Positions 35,564 through 46,450 of a stretch of 64,000 nucleotides of DNA are shown piece by piece. The notes beneath the pieces were generated by a model. That model was given only the letters and a program-made list of their open reading frames with translations, was not told the DNA's origin and ran no database searches. Each line of letters begins with the position of its first letter. The first letter of the stretch is position 1. Origin of the DNA: Epichloe hybrida (taxonomy: Eukaryota > Ascomycota > Sordariomycetes > Hypocreales > Clavicipitaceae); NCBI GenBank assembly GCA_019022495.1, contig JAFEKR010000014.1, positions 186,001 to 250,000 on the forward strand, in the 5' to 3' direction. A program made the translations under genes and the position numbers.

Positions 35564-37033
35564 ATGGCCTCAGCATGGAGAGCGTCCCTCTCCACACTCG
35601 ACAGATACACGGCCATCCAACATCTGTAAGCCGAATCTCGCCAATGCGCTCCCCTCCCCGATGAAGCAAAATGCCTTCACCTGCCTTCACCCGCTATCAC
35701 CCAGGCTCATCCATCCATCCCATGCAGCCAGGCGTCCCTCCCAGAGGATAAGCGCGACGACGCCATTTCCATAGAGCAAGAGGCTTTCCAAAACTCGTCG
35801 TCGAGGGTAGGTAGCCAGCCAGCCTGCCAGCCTGCCAGCCTGCCACTTTGCCTTGTCCCGAGTCGGCAACGTCACCCGCGTCGCCCACGCCATCATGACC
35901 CGATGAGTTAACGCGCAAGAAAACCGAAAAAAAAAAAACTTAAAAAACTTTGTAGGATGAATACGACGCAGCCCTTCACCAGGCAGCCTCTGCGGCCACG
36001 CCACGCCCGCCCGTTGCGCGACAAGGCCCAGACACCAGTCAAGCGGCCATCATCACCATCGGCTCGTACCCCGACTGCGAGCCCGTAGCACAAGGCGTCA
36101 CCTCGCAAGTATTCCGCTCAGCCTCAACCTCGCATGCTCTCAAGGTCATCACGGCCCATCGCAACCTCGAGCCTCACAACCCCCAGCGCGAAGCCTCCAT
36201 CCTCACCGAGCTGCACAGACTGCAGCCCCCGCCCCATCGCATCGTCCGTCTCATCACCACGTTCCGGGACCAGGAATCTCGCTTCGTCCTCGTCTTTCCC
36301 TACCTCCCCCTCACTCTGGACGCGGTCCTGTCCCGAGCCGCATCTGCTCTCCCCGCGACCCACGTGGCGTCCATGTTCGCAGATGTCCTCGACGCCCTGG
36401 CATTCATCCACGCCCGCGGAATCCTCCATCGCGACGTCAAGCCCTCGGCCGTCCTGCTCGAGTCGCCCTCCGGACCAGCCCGCCTCTCCGACTTTGGCAC
36501 CGCGTGGCATCCCCGCCTGTCGGCGTGCGCGGAACCGAGCTCCAGCAAGATTCTAGACATTGGCACGGGGCCATACCGCGCCCCGGAAGTCCTCTTTGCG
36601 AACAAGGCCTACGGCGCGCCCGTGGACATGTGGGCGACGGGCGTGATGCTCGCCGAGTCCATCACGAGCCCGCCCAAACCACCCTTTGCGTCGAGACCGG
36701 CCCACGAAGACGGGAACCAGCTAGGCTTGATACTGAGCATGATCAAGACGCTCGGCACGCCGACCGAGGAGACATGGCCCGAAGCCAAGGCCTTCAAAGT
36801 CTCCCCCTTTGAGCTGTGGACCGTTTTCCCTCGGCGGAGCTGGCATGAGATATTGCCCGATGCGCACGCCGGGTTTCGGGACCTCGTGGCAAAACTGGTG
36901 TGTTTCGAGTCGGGCGACAGGATGACTGCCGAGGAGGTAAGGCGCGCCTTTACGCGTGTGTATGTGTGAGTTTTTGCATGACTGACATTTCCACAAGGCA
37001 TTGAATCATGGATGCTTCACGAATCGTGACTAG
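35564..37033 (+). CDS. Csk1-like CDK-family serine/threonine kinase lacking the catalytic-loop Asn
   Basis: Four exons, 35,564-35,625, 35,728-35,806, 35,956-36,936 and 36,998-37,033, give 385 residues. The kinase domain starts after about 85 residues. The ATP-binding Lys is in ALKVI (Lys110), the catalytic loop is HRDVKPS from residue 205, then DFGTAW (226-228) and YRAPEVLF, and the C-lobe TLGTPTEETWPEA is typical of CDK/CAK kinases. S. pombe Csk1, a CDK-activating kinase, is the closest type I can name. Two oddities: the glycine loop reads VAQGVTSQVF without the full GxGxxG, and the Mg-binding Asn of HRDxKPxN is Ala212. Asp207, Lys110 and DFG remain, so activity is uncertain. The C-terminal exon encodes only ALNHGCFTNRD. 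Confidence 0.85.
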
Positions 37034-37250
37034 TAACGACAATGTTTTTTTTTTAGCACTAGCCCCTTTGGCCAACTTCATAGACTACATGCCGGTTTTG
37101 GTTTGACCCCCCAAAATATCAACTTGTTAAAAATGGAAATGTGCCTGAACCTGCTCCCCTTCTATATCAAAATATCTGCCAACAAGGTAAACCGTTTTGT
37201 TTTGTGCTTCACGACGCCCAAGACCGCGTCCCCGTCCCCGTCCCCGTGCT
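37034..37250. other. Spacer between convergent kinase and listerin genes
   Basis: 217 bp of 3' UTR sequence for both neighbours, with a T-run at 37,047-37,055. Nothing else seen. Confidence 0.6.
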
Positions 37251-40200
37251 TCATTGCTGTCGTCTCCTCGCCGTGTCTGCCCCCAGATAATCTATCGGGT
37301 TTCTGCACAATGGGCAAGAGTTCTGATTGCTGGTCTGGAACCATTTGTACAGACAAGTTCTGTGGAAAAGGTTGTTGCAGGTGGTGCACTTCTTGTCCGG
37401 CATGCGCTTGTCCTCCGAGATGATGCTGTAGCAAATGGCGCATTCGCTTTGTCCCTGGAGCGCAGCCATGATATTTCGCTTGAAGACCTGCAGCCCGTCA
37501 ATGATGCTTCCGTTGGCAAGTGTGATGGCGCCTTGCGTCGTCATGATCCAGCTCTGCCATTTCCGTTCATTGACGGCCACGCGGTTCAGGCTGGACACGG
37601 TGACGCCGTCGATGGGATAGCTGGCGGGCACTTTGATGACAATGGCCGCTTGGGATTCGTCCACTTCATACCCTGCCGTCACCTCTCTGGCTGCCTTTGA
37701 TACCTTGACCAAGAGCTCTTTCTCGTCCCCTGATGCAGGCTGCTGCTCGGTGACCCATGCTTCGACGCTGTCAAGAGTCTCTCTCACAATGACGGGGGAG
37801 AAATACTTCGTCGTCCAAGACTCCACGGCAATCTTGGTCTGCTTGGATCTGCAGTCGATATACCAGGCTCTGAACAAGCCCGGGATGAACTTGAGTGTCA
37901 AGTAGTATAGATGCACGAGCAGCCAATGCAAGCTTTGTTCTCCAGTCTCCGACTCCGCCAGCCTGACATCGTATTCGCAAATCTGTTCAAGCCCAATCTT
38001 CTCCTTGTCCAGGTTCAGCGGTTGACCGACTGAGTGACCGAGAACATCAAACATGAAATTCAACAAGGGGACCACGAGCTTCTCCCTCTTCAAATGCTGC
38101 GTGTAGTCATCTCTGATCTTGTATTGAGATGAACCATAGGCGTCGAATACCAGTTTCCAAGACAAGAGGTAGCTGCGGATCGATGAGGGAAACGCGGAAA
38201 GTGCTTCGTCGGAAAAGCTATCCAGACTTGGGGGGTCGAGAAATAGGGAAAGCAATTCATCAGGGAGGAGTGCATCTGTTCGCTTCTCGTCAGTCATCAT
38301 CTCCGAGCTCGCTTGCGTATCATGAGTATTACATACCCGTCTTGTCCAGGAGCGCATCAATCGACTTCTGCTGCTGATCTGCAGGTAATTTCTTGTGTAA
38401 AAGGTTGAATGCAGCCGTCTGGATATGCCGAGACTCGGAAGAGATCAACCCAAACAGCTCCTCTGGCTCGGGAATGCGACTGGCGGCAATCTTTTCTATT
38501 TCGCGACACAGCATGCCGTCAACAATCTCTAGCGACTGCGAGTCTGCGGGTCGATCGATTCTGAGTAGCTCTATCAAACCCTTGGACTTGGTTGCCGAAA
38601 AGTCTCTGAGCGCATCAGCGAGGTCGTCATTCGGTTCAGAAATTGATTCCAATGCTCTGACCAATTTGATTGATGCATGGACAAAGGGAAGCGCCTGGTT
38701 GAGGTCCACACTGGAAGCGCGCGTCCAAAGTTCACCGCAGAATTGAAGAGCAGTCTCCCAGTACGATCCATAAACCTCCGTCATACAAGGCAGAAGAACG
38801 TCTAGAGCACGACAGATTGTCGCGCTAAAGCTGGAGTTGAAGCTGGATGAATCGCCCAGCCAGGAAGTGATTTGTCTGACAGCAAAGACGATTCTGTTGT
38901 TGGCTACAGGTAGGTCGCCAGTCTCGTAGACTTGGGCCGTGAGGGCAACAAGAACCAATGTCAACTCTGCCCTTTCATCTTCCGGTGACATCGCTGCTAC
39001 TTCGCTGACAAGTCTGTTGCAGAAATTGCTCACTGCCTTTGAAGACTGTACGGCGTCTCCGAGCCCACTGACAAGACCCGAGGCCACCAAAGCCGTGTCT
39101 GGTTTTGCTTTGAGGTTCTCCAACTTCAGATACTTTTCTTCTATCGCGCTCGGAACGCCATGGGTTTCAACTAGCGATTGCAGCAGTTCGCTGAGGACCC
39201 TAGCACTGTATGCGCCCCGCGGAGACAGTTGGCGGGATTCTTTCATGGTCAGCTCTAGCAGCCCCCTGATGATTGATGAAGGGCTGTCGGCGCTCTCTTC
39301 TGGGGAAGCCCAGTCCTCGGCTTTGACAATGAGTTTCTTCAGCAAATTTCTTGACGCCATGACTATCGCTTCAGCCTCGGCTAGAGCTGCTTCATCATCG
39401 AGAGTCAGCCATAGGCCTTGCTGAGTCATCGAGACCATTTGGTCGGATGCAAGCTGCACAATCAGGCATTGCGAAAAGAGGACCTCGATCTGGAACTGGC
39501 GAGGTAATAGCTGGAGGCTTTTCACATCTTGGCCCAGCAACTCGCTGGTGTACATGGCCATCCTCAATGGAACAGATCGACCTTCGCGGTCCCGTGCTAT
39601 TGACGCTACAGTATCATTATGACGAACCGCGCGAGGGACTGAGACAGCCCCTCCGATATTACTCGTGATTGACAAGACTGGACTGATGGGCGAATCAAGG
39701 AATGCAGCCAGTTGACTCATCCATACATTGGTGTTTGGAAGAATTTCCTCCCAAGACGCAGCGCCGGACTTGATGGCTGACTTGGCTTGGGATACCAGTG
39801 TCGGTATACTGCAGATGAGAAATGTGAGCCATTTTTGAAGGCATGCTTCGTATTCTTTTTGGACGGTGCTCTGACTCACCCGAGTGACTGGGCACTTGCG
39901 CGCTCCAGGCTGGCCTGGACTATCTCCACCACAGGGAGTTTGCCTCGACTTTCGGCGTCGAGAATTGAAAGGATTGCCGCAGCTTTGGACGAGGTGGCGA
40001 CATCTTCTATTTCAGATGAAGAGAGGAGCTGCGCTACAAGTTCTGTGTGCAGTGGGCCTTGGCTGAATATCGTAGGCTTTGATCGTGCTAGCATCTCAAT
40101 CATTCGCAGGACAGGATCTGGCCGTTCAGTAGACTTGGAAAGCCGGTCGACTAGTTCGATTCCAAGCCTGTGGCACGTTTCGTCCGACATTGTCTGATGA

Positions 40201-42337
40201 ATGACGGCCGTCTCCAACATGTCCCATACCTCAGACTGTGAATCCAAGATCGCCAGAGACTGTGAATACAAGGTTTCCTGTAGCTCTTGACTCTCTCTTG
40301 ACAGAAAGGCTGCATGTTCTTGCGATAACAAGCCCCCGAGCATCGAGTTTCGAGCGTGCTGATCAGCGAGCTGCAGAGACTCTTTCATCCAGAGACGCCA
40401 TGTCTCTTGATATTCCACATCACGACCATTGAGTGCGCCAAAAATGCCAAGGCACGACAGCAAAGCATTCGCAGAGGCGGATGTCGCAACCTTATCAATA
40501 CCATCTTCAGCTGCAGTCCGCAAAAACATGGCAAGACGCTCTCCGCTGCCGCCATTGAATAAATGCCGCGACGTGCTCAGCGCGTATTCTACTATTTGGG
40601 CAGCACCAAAAGGCTTCATGTTACGGCTTTCGAGGAGTGAAACGCATGCAGAAATAATTCTGGCGGAGGGGCTAGATGTTTGATCTGGTAGACTTGCGCT
40701 GCCGGTTTCCTCCACTTCAGGAAATATCTGGCCGACAAGCGCAAACCAACGTCGACCCTGTTCAGCAATCTTCGACTGAGATGATTTGTAATCCTTGGAG
40801 ACTTCGGGAAGAGACCCAGAGATATTAGTGCATAGCATAGTGCTGAGGCGGTTCCATTCTTCGGCCGACGCTTGGACAACTTCGGAAGAAGATTGGATGG
40901 CTGCCAAGTGCGCTTCAACAAAGATAGACATGGCATTCGGGCCTGTAGGGAATGTGCTTGTCTCGGATGTTGAGAAAAGAAACTGTTCCAGAAGTGGAAA
41001 CAAGTGTTCCTCAGCAAAAACAAGCTTAGCGTCATTAGGCAGTTGACTCATGGACCTTTTGGCAACGTCTATGAAACATTTCCACGAGTACGGAGTGCTT
41101 GTTCGTGGTTCTTCCCGGTTTGCGATTCCTGCCTTCACGGAACTAAGCAGATTTGAAGCCATATCGAGACCAAGCGTGTCAGCAGGGATGAGAGCAAGTA
41201 GCTGTTCGAGGGCTTCCCAAAATTTGGGCGGGCTTCCTTGCGAGCCTTTAGAAATAAAAGATTGAAGGCGTGTGACGGACGACTTCTTTTCATTTGAGGC
41301 TGAGGACCAAAACGAAGCATTTTGCTGAGTAAGTTTCGTCAAGGCTCTGACGTATTCCAGTGCAGATCCTGCCTGGCTGGACTTGAGGCCGCCGGTGACA
41401 AAAGCTTGCATCGCTTTGGTCGATGCTGCGTAGGGTAGTTTGCGATCCAGACATGTGAACAGCAATTGGCATACTGTTTTCCTGACGGTCGAGTCCTTGA
41501 GGGTAATGGTTTTCCACACTATATCCTCGTTGAAATACTCGTCGTACTTGTCGATGACCTTTTTGAGACCTTCATCGTCGACTGTTTGAAGTAGACCCAT
41601 GACAAGCGACAGACTCGAGGTGACCACCCGATAGTACTTGGCCTCGGCGTCCTCGGAAGTAGTGGACCGCTCATCGCTCAATGTGTCTTGCGTCTCTCGG
41701 ATAGCTTCACAGGCAAAGTCCAAGATCTGAGGCTGGCACTTGACCCAAAATGCTGTCATCCTTTCGGGCGTCGTAAGAAATGATGATATCCCATCACGAG
41801 CAGCTCTTGCAACAACCCTATCGCGATCGTACAGTCCAGCAAGCCAGGGGCCAACGACCTTTGGGACATGGCGCTCCATGCGCTTTCGTGCAGATCGTAG
41901 CAGCTCTGACTGTAGTGCGTGCGACAGCTCTCGCACCCGTCTTGAGTTGTCTATGGAGATGCGAGCATAGACTTGTGTCTAGTCATAGCCATGAGACATT
42001 AGTTGACCACGTTTTTGCTATGCTATTGAGTTGTCAACGTGACGGCAAGGGAAAACTCCAAACCTACCCAGACCTCAAGAAGGGCCTCTTCCACCCCACC
42101 ATCCTGTTCGAATGGATGTGTTTGCGCATATTGAATGAGGTCCTCCAGTCCCTTGGCCTTGGTCGTGCTGTCCTTTTTCAGCACGTTTTTCAATGACACT
42201 ACGACATTGGGATCTGAGATGACGGCAAAGGACGGTGGTTCGGCAAGGTAAGACAGTGACCCGGCAGATGCGGCGCTGCTGAAACCGAAACCACCACCAC
42301 CAGGCGCAGATGGGAATCCCCGCTGCCCGCGCTTCAT
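37251..42337 (-). CDS. LTN1: Listerin E3 ubiquitin-protein ligase (ribosome quality control)
   Basis: Listerin binds stalled 60S subunits and ubiquitinates the trapped nascent chain. Four exons, 42,068-42,337, 39,880-41,978, 38,337-39,808 and 37,251-38,275, join in frame to 1,621 residues, the normal size. The N-terminus has the conserved FAVISDPNVVVSLKNVLKKDSTTKAKGLEDL block and then VYARISIDNSRRVREL, as in Ltn1 orthologues. The middle is long HEAT-type helical repeat sequence. The C-terminus carries a RING of the C4HC3 type starting at about residue 1,559: CAIC, CTTC, FH, C, CPLC, preceded by a conserved RWD-like segment (VKVPASYPIDGV). The three introns are 89, 71 and 61 bp. Start chosen at the first ATG before the conserved block. 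All expected domains are present. Confidence 0.95.
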
Positions 42338-43399
42338 GGCGATGGAGCTGTCCGAGTTGGAGACCAGGGATTGCCTTACGCCAGATCCCAGTAGACGTTG
42401 GTATGAATGATGATGGCTGGCCGCATTTATAATGCTGCGCGGTGACTGTGACTTGGCTGTCTTTGTTCACCAGTACTATCGTGTCGTCTTGTCTGTCCGG
42501 GTCTGACGGCGCGATGCGATGCTGCCACAAGCGAGCAAATGATGTCACGGCAAGTGGGTTTTTTTTTTTTTTTTTTTTTTTTTTTGCACCAGGCACCGCG
42601 TGCAGAGGAAGGAAGGAGAGCCAGCTGCCCCTGCCTCTGCCACCGAATGATAAGAGGAGTCACGCCGGAGGGGATGAGCAGAGAAGAAATATTTGTGGGT
42701 CCCTCAGATGGTCGAGAACTCAAAATGCCCGAACGACATGAGAGAGAGAGCTGCTAGGTTTGACGCCTTTGGTGACCTGCAGAGCTAGCATCATGATTCA
42801 GGACGCCGACTCAGATACGAGAGACTAGCCATTGCATTATTGACGCGAAACTGCCGTTTAATGACGGCAGTTTTGAAAGGTTTTCTGGCAGTGCCGGGTT
42901 GTGACTTGTGAGGGCCCAGCTTTGACATGAGCGTATAAGAGAGAGAGCTAGGAGTGCCGTCAATAGTGGGCTGTCAAAGGAAATACAAAAGACGTCTCTT
43001 TTCTTTTCCACTGTCATCGTCATTTCTGCGAGAGCTTTTGGGATAAACTTTCTATTCATCTCATTTCCACTGTCATCGTCGAGAGCTTTTGGTATAAACT
43101 TTCTATTCGTCTCAATGACCAGATGATCACATGATGTGCCCAATATCTATCAAGAGGGTAGCTTGATATTGTGAACGATGGAGAATGCTTGCGGTACTTA
43201 GAGCACTGATTAGTTAAAATGCAAATACATTATCTAGGGGGGACTAGATTCACAGCCGAGGGTCGCAGTGGCGTCCTGACGCATCTGAACAGACCTTTTT
43301 TTTTCATACAATCTGGTAAGTATTTTCTCGATCTGGACACTACATGATGACAAGCAAAAAACCATACAGTAAGACGACTTTTTTCAAATATGCACAAGT
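42338..43399. other. Intergenic region with long T-run and a partial 59-bp duplication
   Basis: 1.06 kb between two minus-strand genes: the listerin promoter and the 3' region of the LEA-like gene. It holds a 26-base T-run near 42,559-42,585, which looks prone to slippage, and the duplication described separately at 43,005. No gene; the small frames across the T-run (runs of Phe or Lys) are artefacts. Confidence 0.6.
43005..43114. repeat. Imperfect tandem duplication (59 + 51 bp)
   Basis: Unit 1 (43,005-43,063) and unit 2 (43,064-43,114) both run from TTTCCACTGTCATCGTC to TAAACTTTCTATTC.TCTCA. Unit 2 lacks 8 bp (ATTTCTGC) and has a few substitutions. Confidence 0.85.
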
Positions 43400-44962
43400 T
43401 TATTGATTCTTGTCCTTCTTTCCCGTCAAAGCCCCCACAGCACTTCCGAGGCCGAGTCCATCGAGAACCTTGTTCAGTCCCAGACTTCCGAGTAAGTTGT
43501 CGAGAAGCCCGCCGAGTCCGAGACCACTCAGCTACATGAGTTTGTTAGTATATTTGATCCATTTTCAACGTACTCCAGCATGCCACTCACAAGACGTCCC
43601 AACAGGCCGAGAACACCATTGAGCAAGAGCCCGACTGCAGCGATGATCTGGCCCAGTGGCTCAGAGAGAAGACCCCACAGAGGGTTCAGCTCCTTCTTCG
43701 CATGCGGCATCCCCTCGATCTTGCGCCTGGCGTTGTCGATGGTCTCCGTAACATTGCCTGTGAGCTAGTGGGCATGTCAGCATATGGACTCGATAGAACC
43801 ACGGAAGCCATATACACGATAAGCCTACCTCTTTGAGAACCTCTGCAAGATGGTGCTCCTCGGGAGTGGCATCCTTTGTAGCAGACTTGTGCTTGGCATT
43901 TCTCTGAATCCGTCCATCGGGGTCCATGCCGCGAATGACGCCAATGCTCTCAGTCAAGATCTTATTACCTTCCTCGATAAGCGGCTTCACCTCCCTTACG
44001 AGTTGCTCCTCGTCAAGCTCCTCCTTTGGCGTGCTCTCCGCTCCGTCGACCTTGTCGGTGATCATCTTCAAGATGGGCCGAATCTTGTCGAGGGATTGCT
44101 CAATAGACGCGGCCAGTTGACCGGCCAGTTCCTTGTCCTTTGCTTGCTGCTCTCGCTTCTCCTTGTCCTCGGAAGACTCTGTTGGCTCGGGAGGGATGTC
44201 TTCAAGAAGGCTGACATGGCCGATGGTATTGCCCTTTGTTGCATTGACCACGTCGCCGTCATCATCGATTTCTTGGCCGACGCAGATATTGAGATCACCA
44301 CTGACTAGCTTGGCGATTACATTGCCGTCCTCATCCACGACATTGCCCTCGCGGTTCACCTTGCGGCCGGCGAGGGGACTTCTCTTCTTCTCGACTTCGG
44401 GTTCCTCCCATCGTTCAGCTTTGCCGACAACGTTGTCATTTTTGTCGACCACGTCCCCGTCTTCGTCAACGGAGCGGCCGTACAATGTCTTTGCATCACC
44501 GGCTGTCAACCTTCCGACTACTTCACCCGAGGTGGTGACCACTTTGCCGTCCTTGGAAACCGTGCAGCCCGAGAGTTCGGCAAACGGACCTTCACGAGAG
44601 CCCTCGCGCTCGGTTTCAGAGACCAGCTCGGCTTTCCCGATTTTCTCGCCCGACTCGCTCATGATGTTTCCTTTCTTGTCACACATTCGACCGACCAGGG
44701 ATTTCGGGTCGCCCTCGACAACACGTCCAAAAATCTGGCCATGTAAATCCACCACCTTGCCACCCTTGTTCACTCGCTTTCCCGCGAGAGAGGACATGTC
44801 AACATCCGCCTGAGGAACCTGCTCATGCTCATCCCACGGCTTCGCTTTTCCAATGACGTTTCCGCCATCATCCAGAACATCACCGTCTTCATTGACGCGA
44901 CCGCCCTTGAGATTCTTTGGGTCGCCCTCGGGGACCTCGCCTGCTTGCTTGCCCTCAGCCAT
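43400..44962 (-). CDS. LEA-like protein with DUF3659-type glycine/aspartate repeats
   Basis: Exons 43,829-44,962, 43,591-43,764 and 43,400-43,531 give 479 residues. The first about 235 residues contain at least six repeats of about 35-45 residues with the pattern L.G..VN..G.VVD..G.VIG, each followed by GD...L.G. Examples are GGRVNEDGDVLDDGGNVIG, GKRVNKGGKVVDLHGQIFG and GRSVDEDGDVVDKNDNVVG. A charged Lys/Glu-rich helix (EDKEKREQQAKDKEL) follows, then a conserved helical block (IRPILKMI, EGNKILTESIGVIRGMDPDGRI), and a C-terminal hydrophobic Gly/Leu-rich tail (LGLGGLLDNLLGSLGLNKV) ending KKDKNQ. Filamentous-ascomycete proteins of this layout are called LEA domain proteins and are thought to act in stress or desiccation tolerance; direct evidence is thin. 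Start ATG at 44,962 chosen because the upstream frame is low-complexity and unrelated. Confidence 0.85.
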
Positions 44963-46450
44963 GATGCATGAACGACTTGCGATGACCTTGCCCGAGTCAT
45001 TTCCAGATTTGCCGAGATGAGGACTTGCCCGCACCTCGGAGCAATCTTGATTTTTCTCGCCCAAAAACCCACCTGTTCCTTGATTTTCCAAACCAAAAGT
45101 TCCCATCTCAGCTCCGCCGCCCCACTTCCAGCACAAACACGGACCAGCAGCTGCCCCACCCAGCACCCAAAAACCCATGCAGCCGCCAGCCGCCTCACAG
45201 CTGCGACTTGCAAAGATTTCTGCCGCTTGCTCCCACCCTCCTCACCGCCCAGCACACCAAATTCCTATAAAATACCCTCCTCCCACCCTCTCTTTCATTC
45301 TTTTTTTTCTTTTCTCTTCATGTCGACAATACTTCAGTACGCCTACCCCCCAACTTCTCTCTGCCTCCCACCTTTCTCAGCTCTCGCTAACGCCCACCTC
45401 AGAAGAATCATTTCTATAGTATTCGACCTCCTCTTGGTTCCCCAAAAGAGCCACAGAATCCACCCTGGTTGATGATTGTATATCCTCGACACCCTAGAGT
45501 GAAAGCTCTGGTCCTCTCGATCTGTCCGCAAGGATGGCGACACTGGTGCTCGCGCCGGTGGTTGTATAGAGAGATGTTCCCGCATGGCCATGGCAACATG
45601 GTCGGGAAGCTAATTGATGATCTCGACCCCGTTCGTGGTCTGCCCTTGGGCGCATGAGCGGGGTGGGTGTTGACGGACGTCTGACAGGCACTTTTTTCTT
45701 TTTCATTGCGGTCCGGGCTTGCTCGGGCGTGAGGAAGAAGCTTTTCGAACACGATCTTAGTTTTCTGGTGTATACCTCAGCTAGATGTGGTGGAGTTTTG
45801 TGGTGCAGTGCTGGACCGAGTGGCGCTGTGACTACTCGCTCACATTGGTCCCTAAGTGTTGGAGGCTTTTCCCTGATAAATCTGCCAACACGCTTCGCGC
45901 CCTCCATGTTTCCACGCACAAGCAGCTGCAGATTTTGCACAGTCCAAATCCCATTTTTCATCAGCCCTGCTGGCTCCATTTTTCCAAAAAAAAAAAATGA
46001 AAAAATAGCAAGGGAAGCAAACCCCAACCACGCCTCCCAACTTGCACACCCCAACATGGTCCGCACTCCCTTGTCAAAGGCGCTGAATAAATCCAGCTAG
46101 GTCACAAGGAGGCAGCGACGAGCAGCCGATGGCGCAACTGGATGAATTAAAATCACCTAATCATACCCATGCTGCCGCCAACGTCCCAACAATGCAATCC
46201 CTGAACGGGGAATAAAACACAATAGCCAGCCTTCCAAGCGCTAGTTCTATGAAATCCATAATCCATGTCGAAAAGTCGCTGTCCCTCTACCAACGCTTGA
46301 CGCACGCCTCTAGCATCAGAACAATCTACAGAAACAGGAACAGCAACGGCAACAGCAACGGCAATTCCATACGTTAATGTAATTTGTACTGGATTGGATT
46401 CCTCACTCCTCTGCCTCTGCCTCTGCGACCCGTCCATCCTCGTTTTTCGC
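44963..46450. other. Gene-free region: promoter of the LEA-like gene and 3' flank of the antiporter gene
   Basis: 1.49 kb. The left part (45,000-45,420) is C/T-rich on the plus strand, as expected for a fungal promoter and leader on the minus strand. Overlapping ORFs at 45,414-46,100 on both strands lack family resemblance. GGCAACAGCAAC-type simple repeats occur near 46,325-46,365 in the presumed 3' UTR of the antiporter. No tRNA-like structure noticed. Confidence 0.55.
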
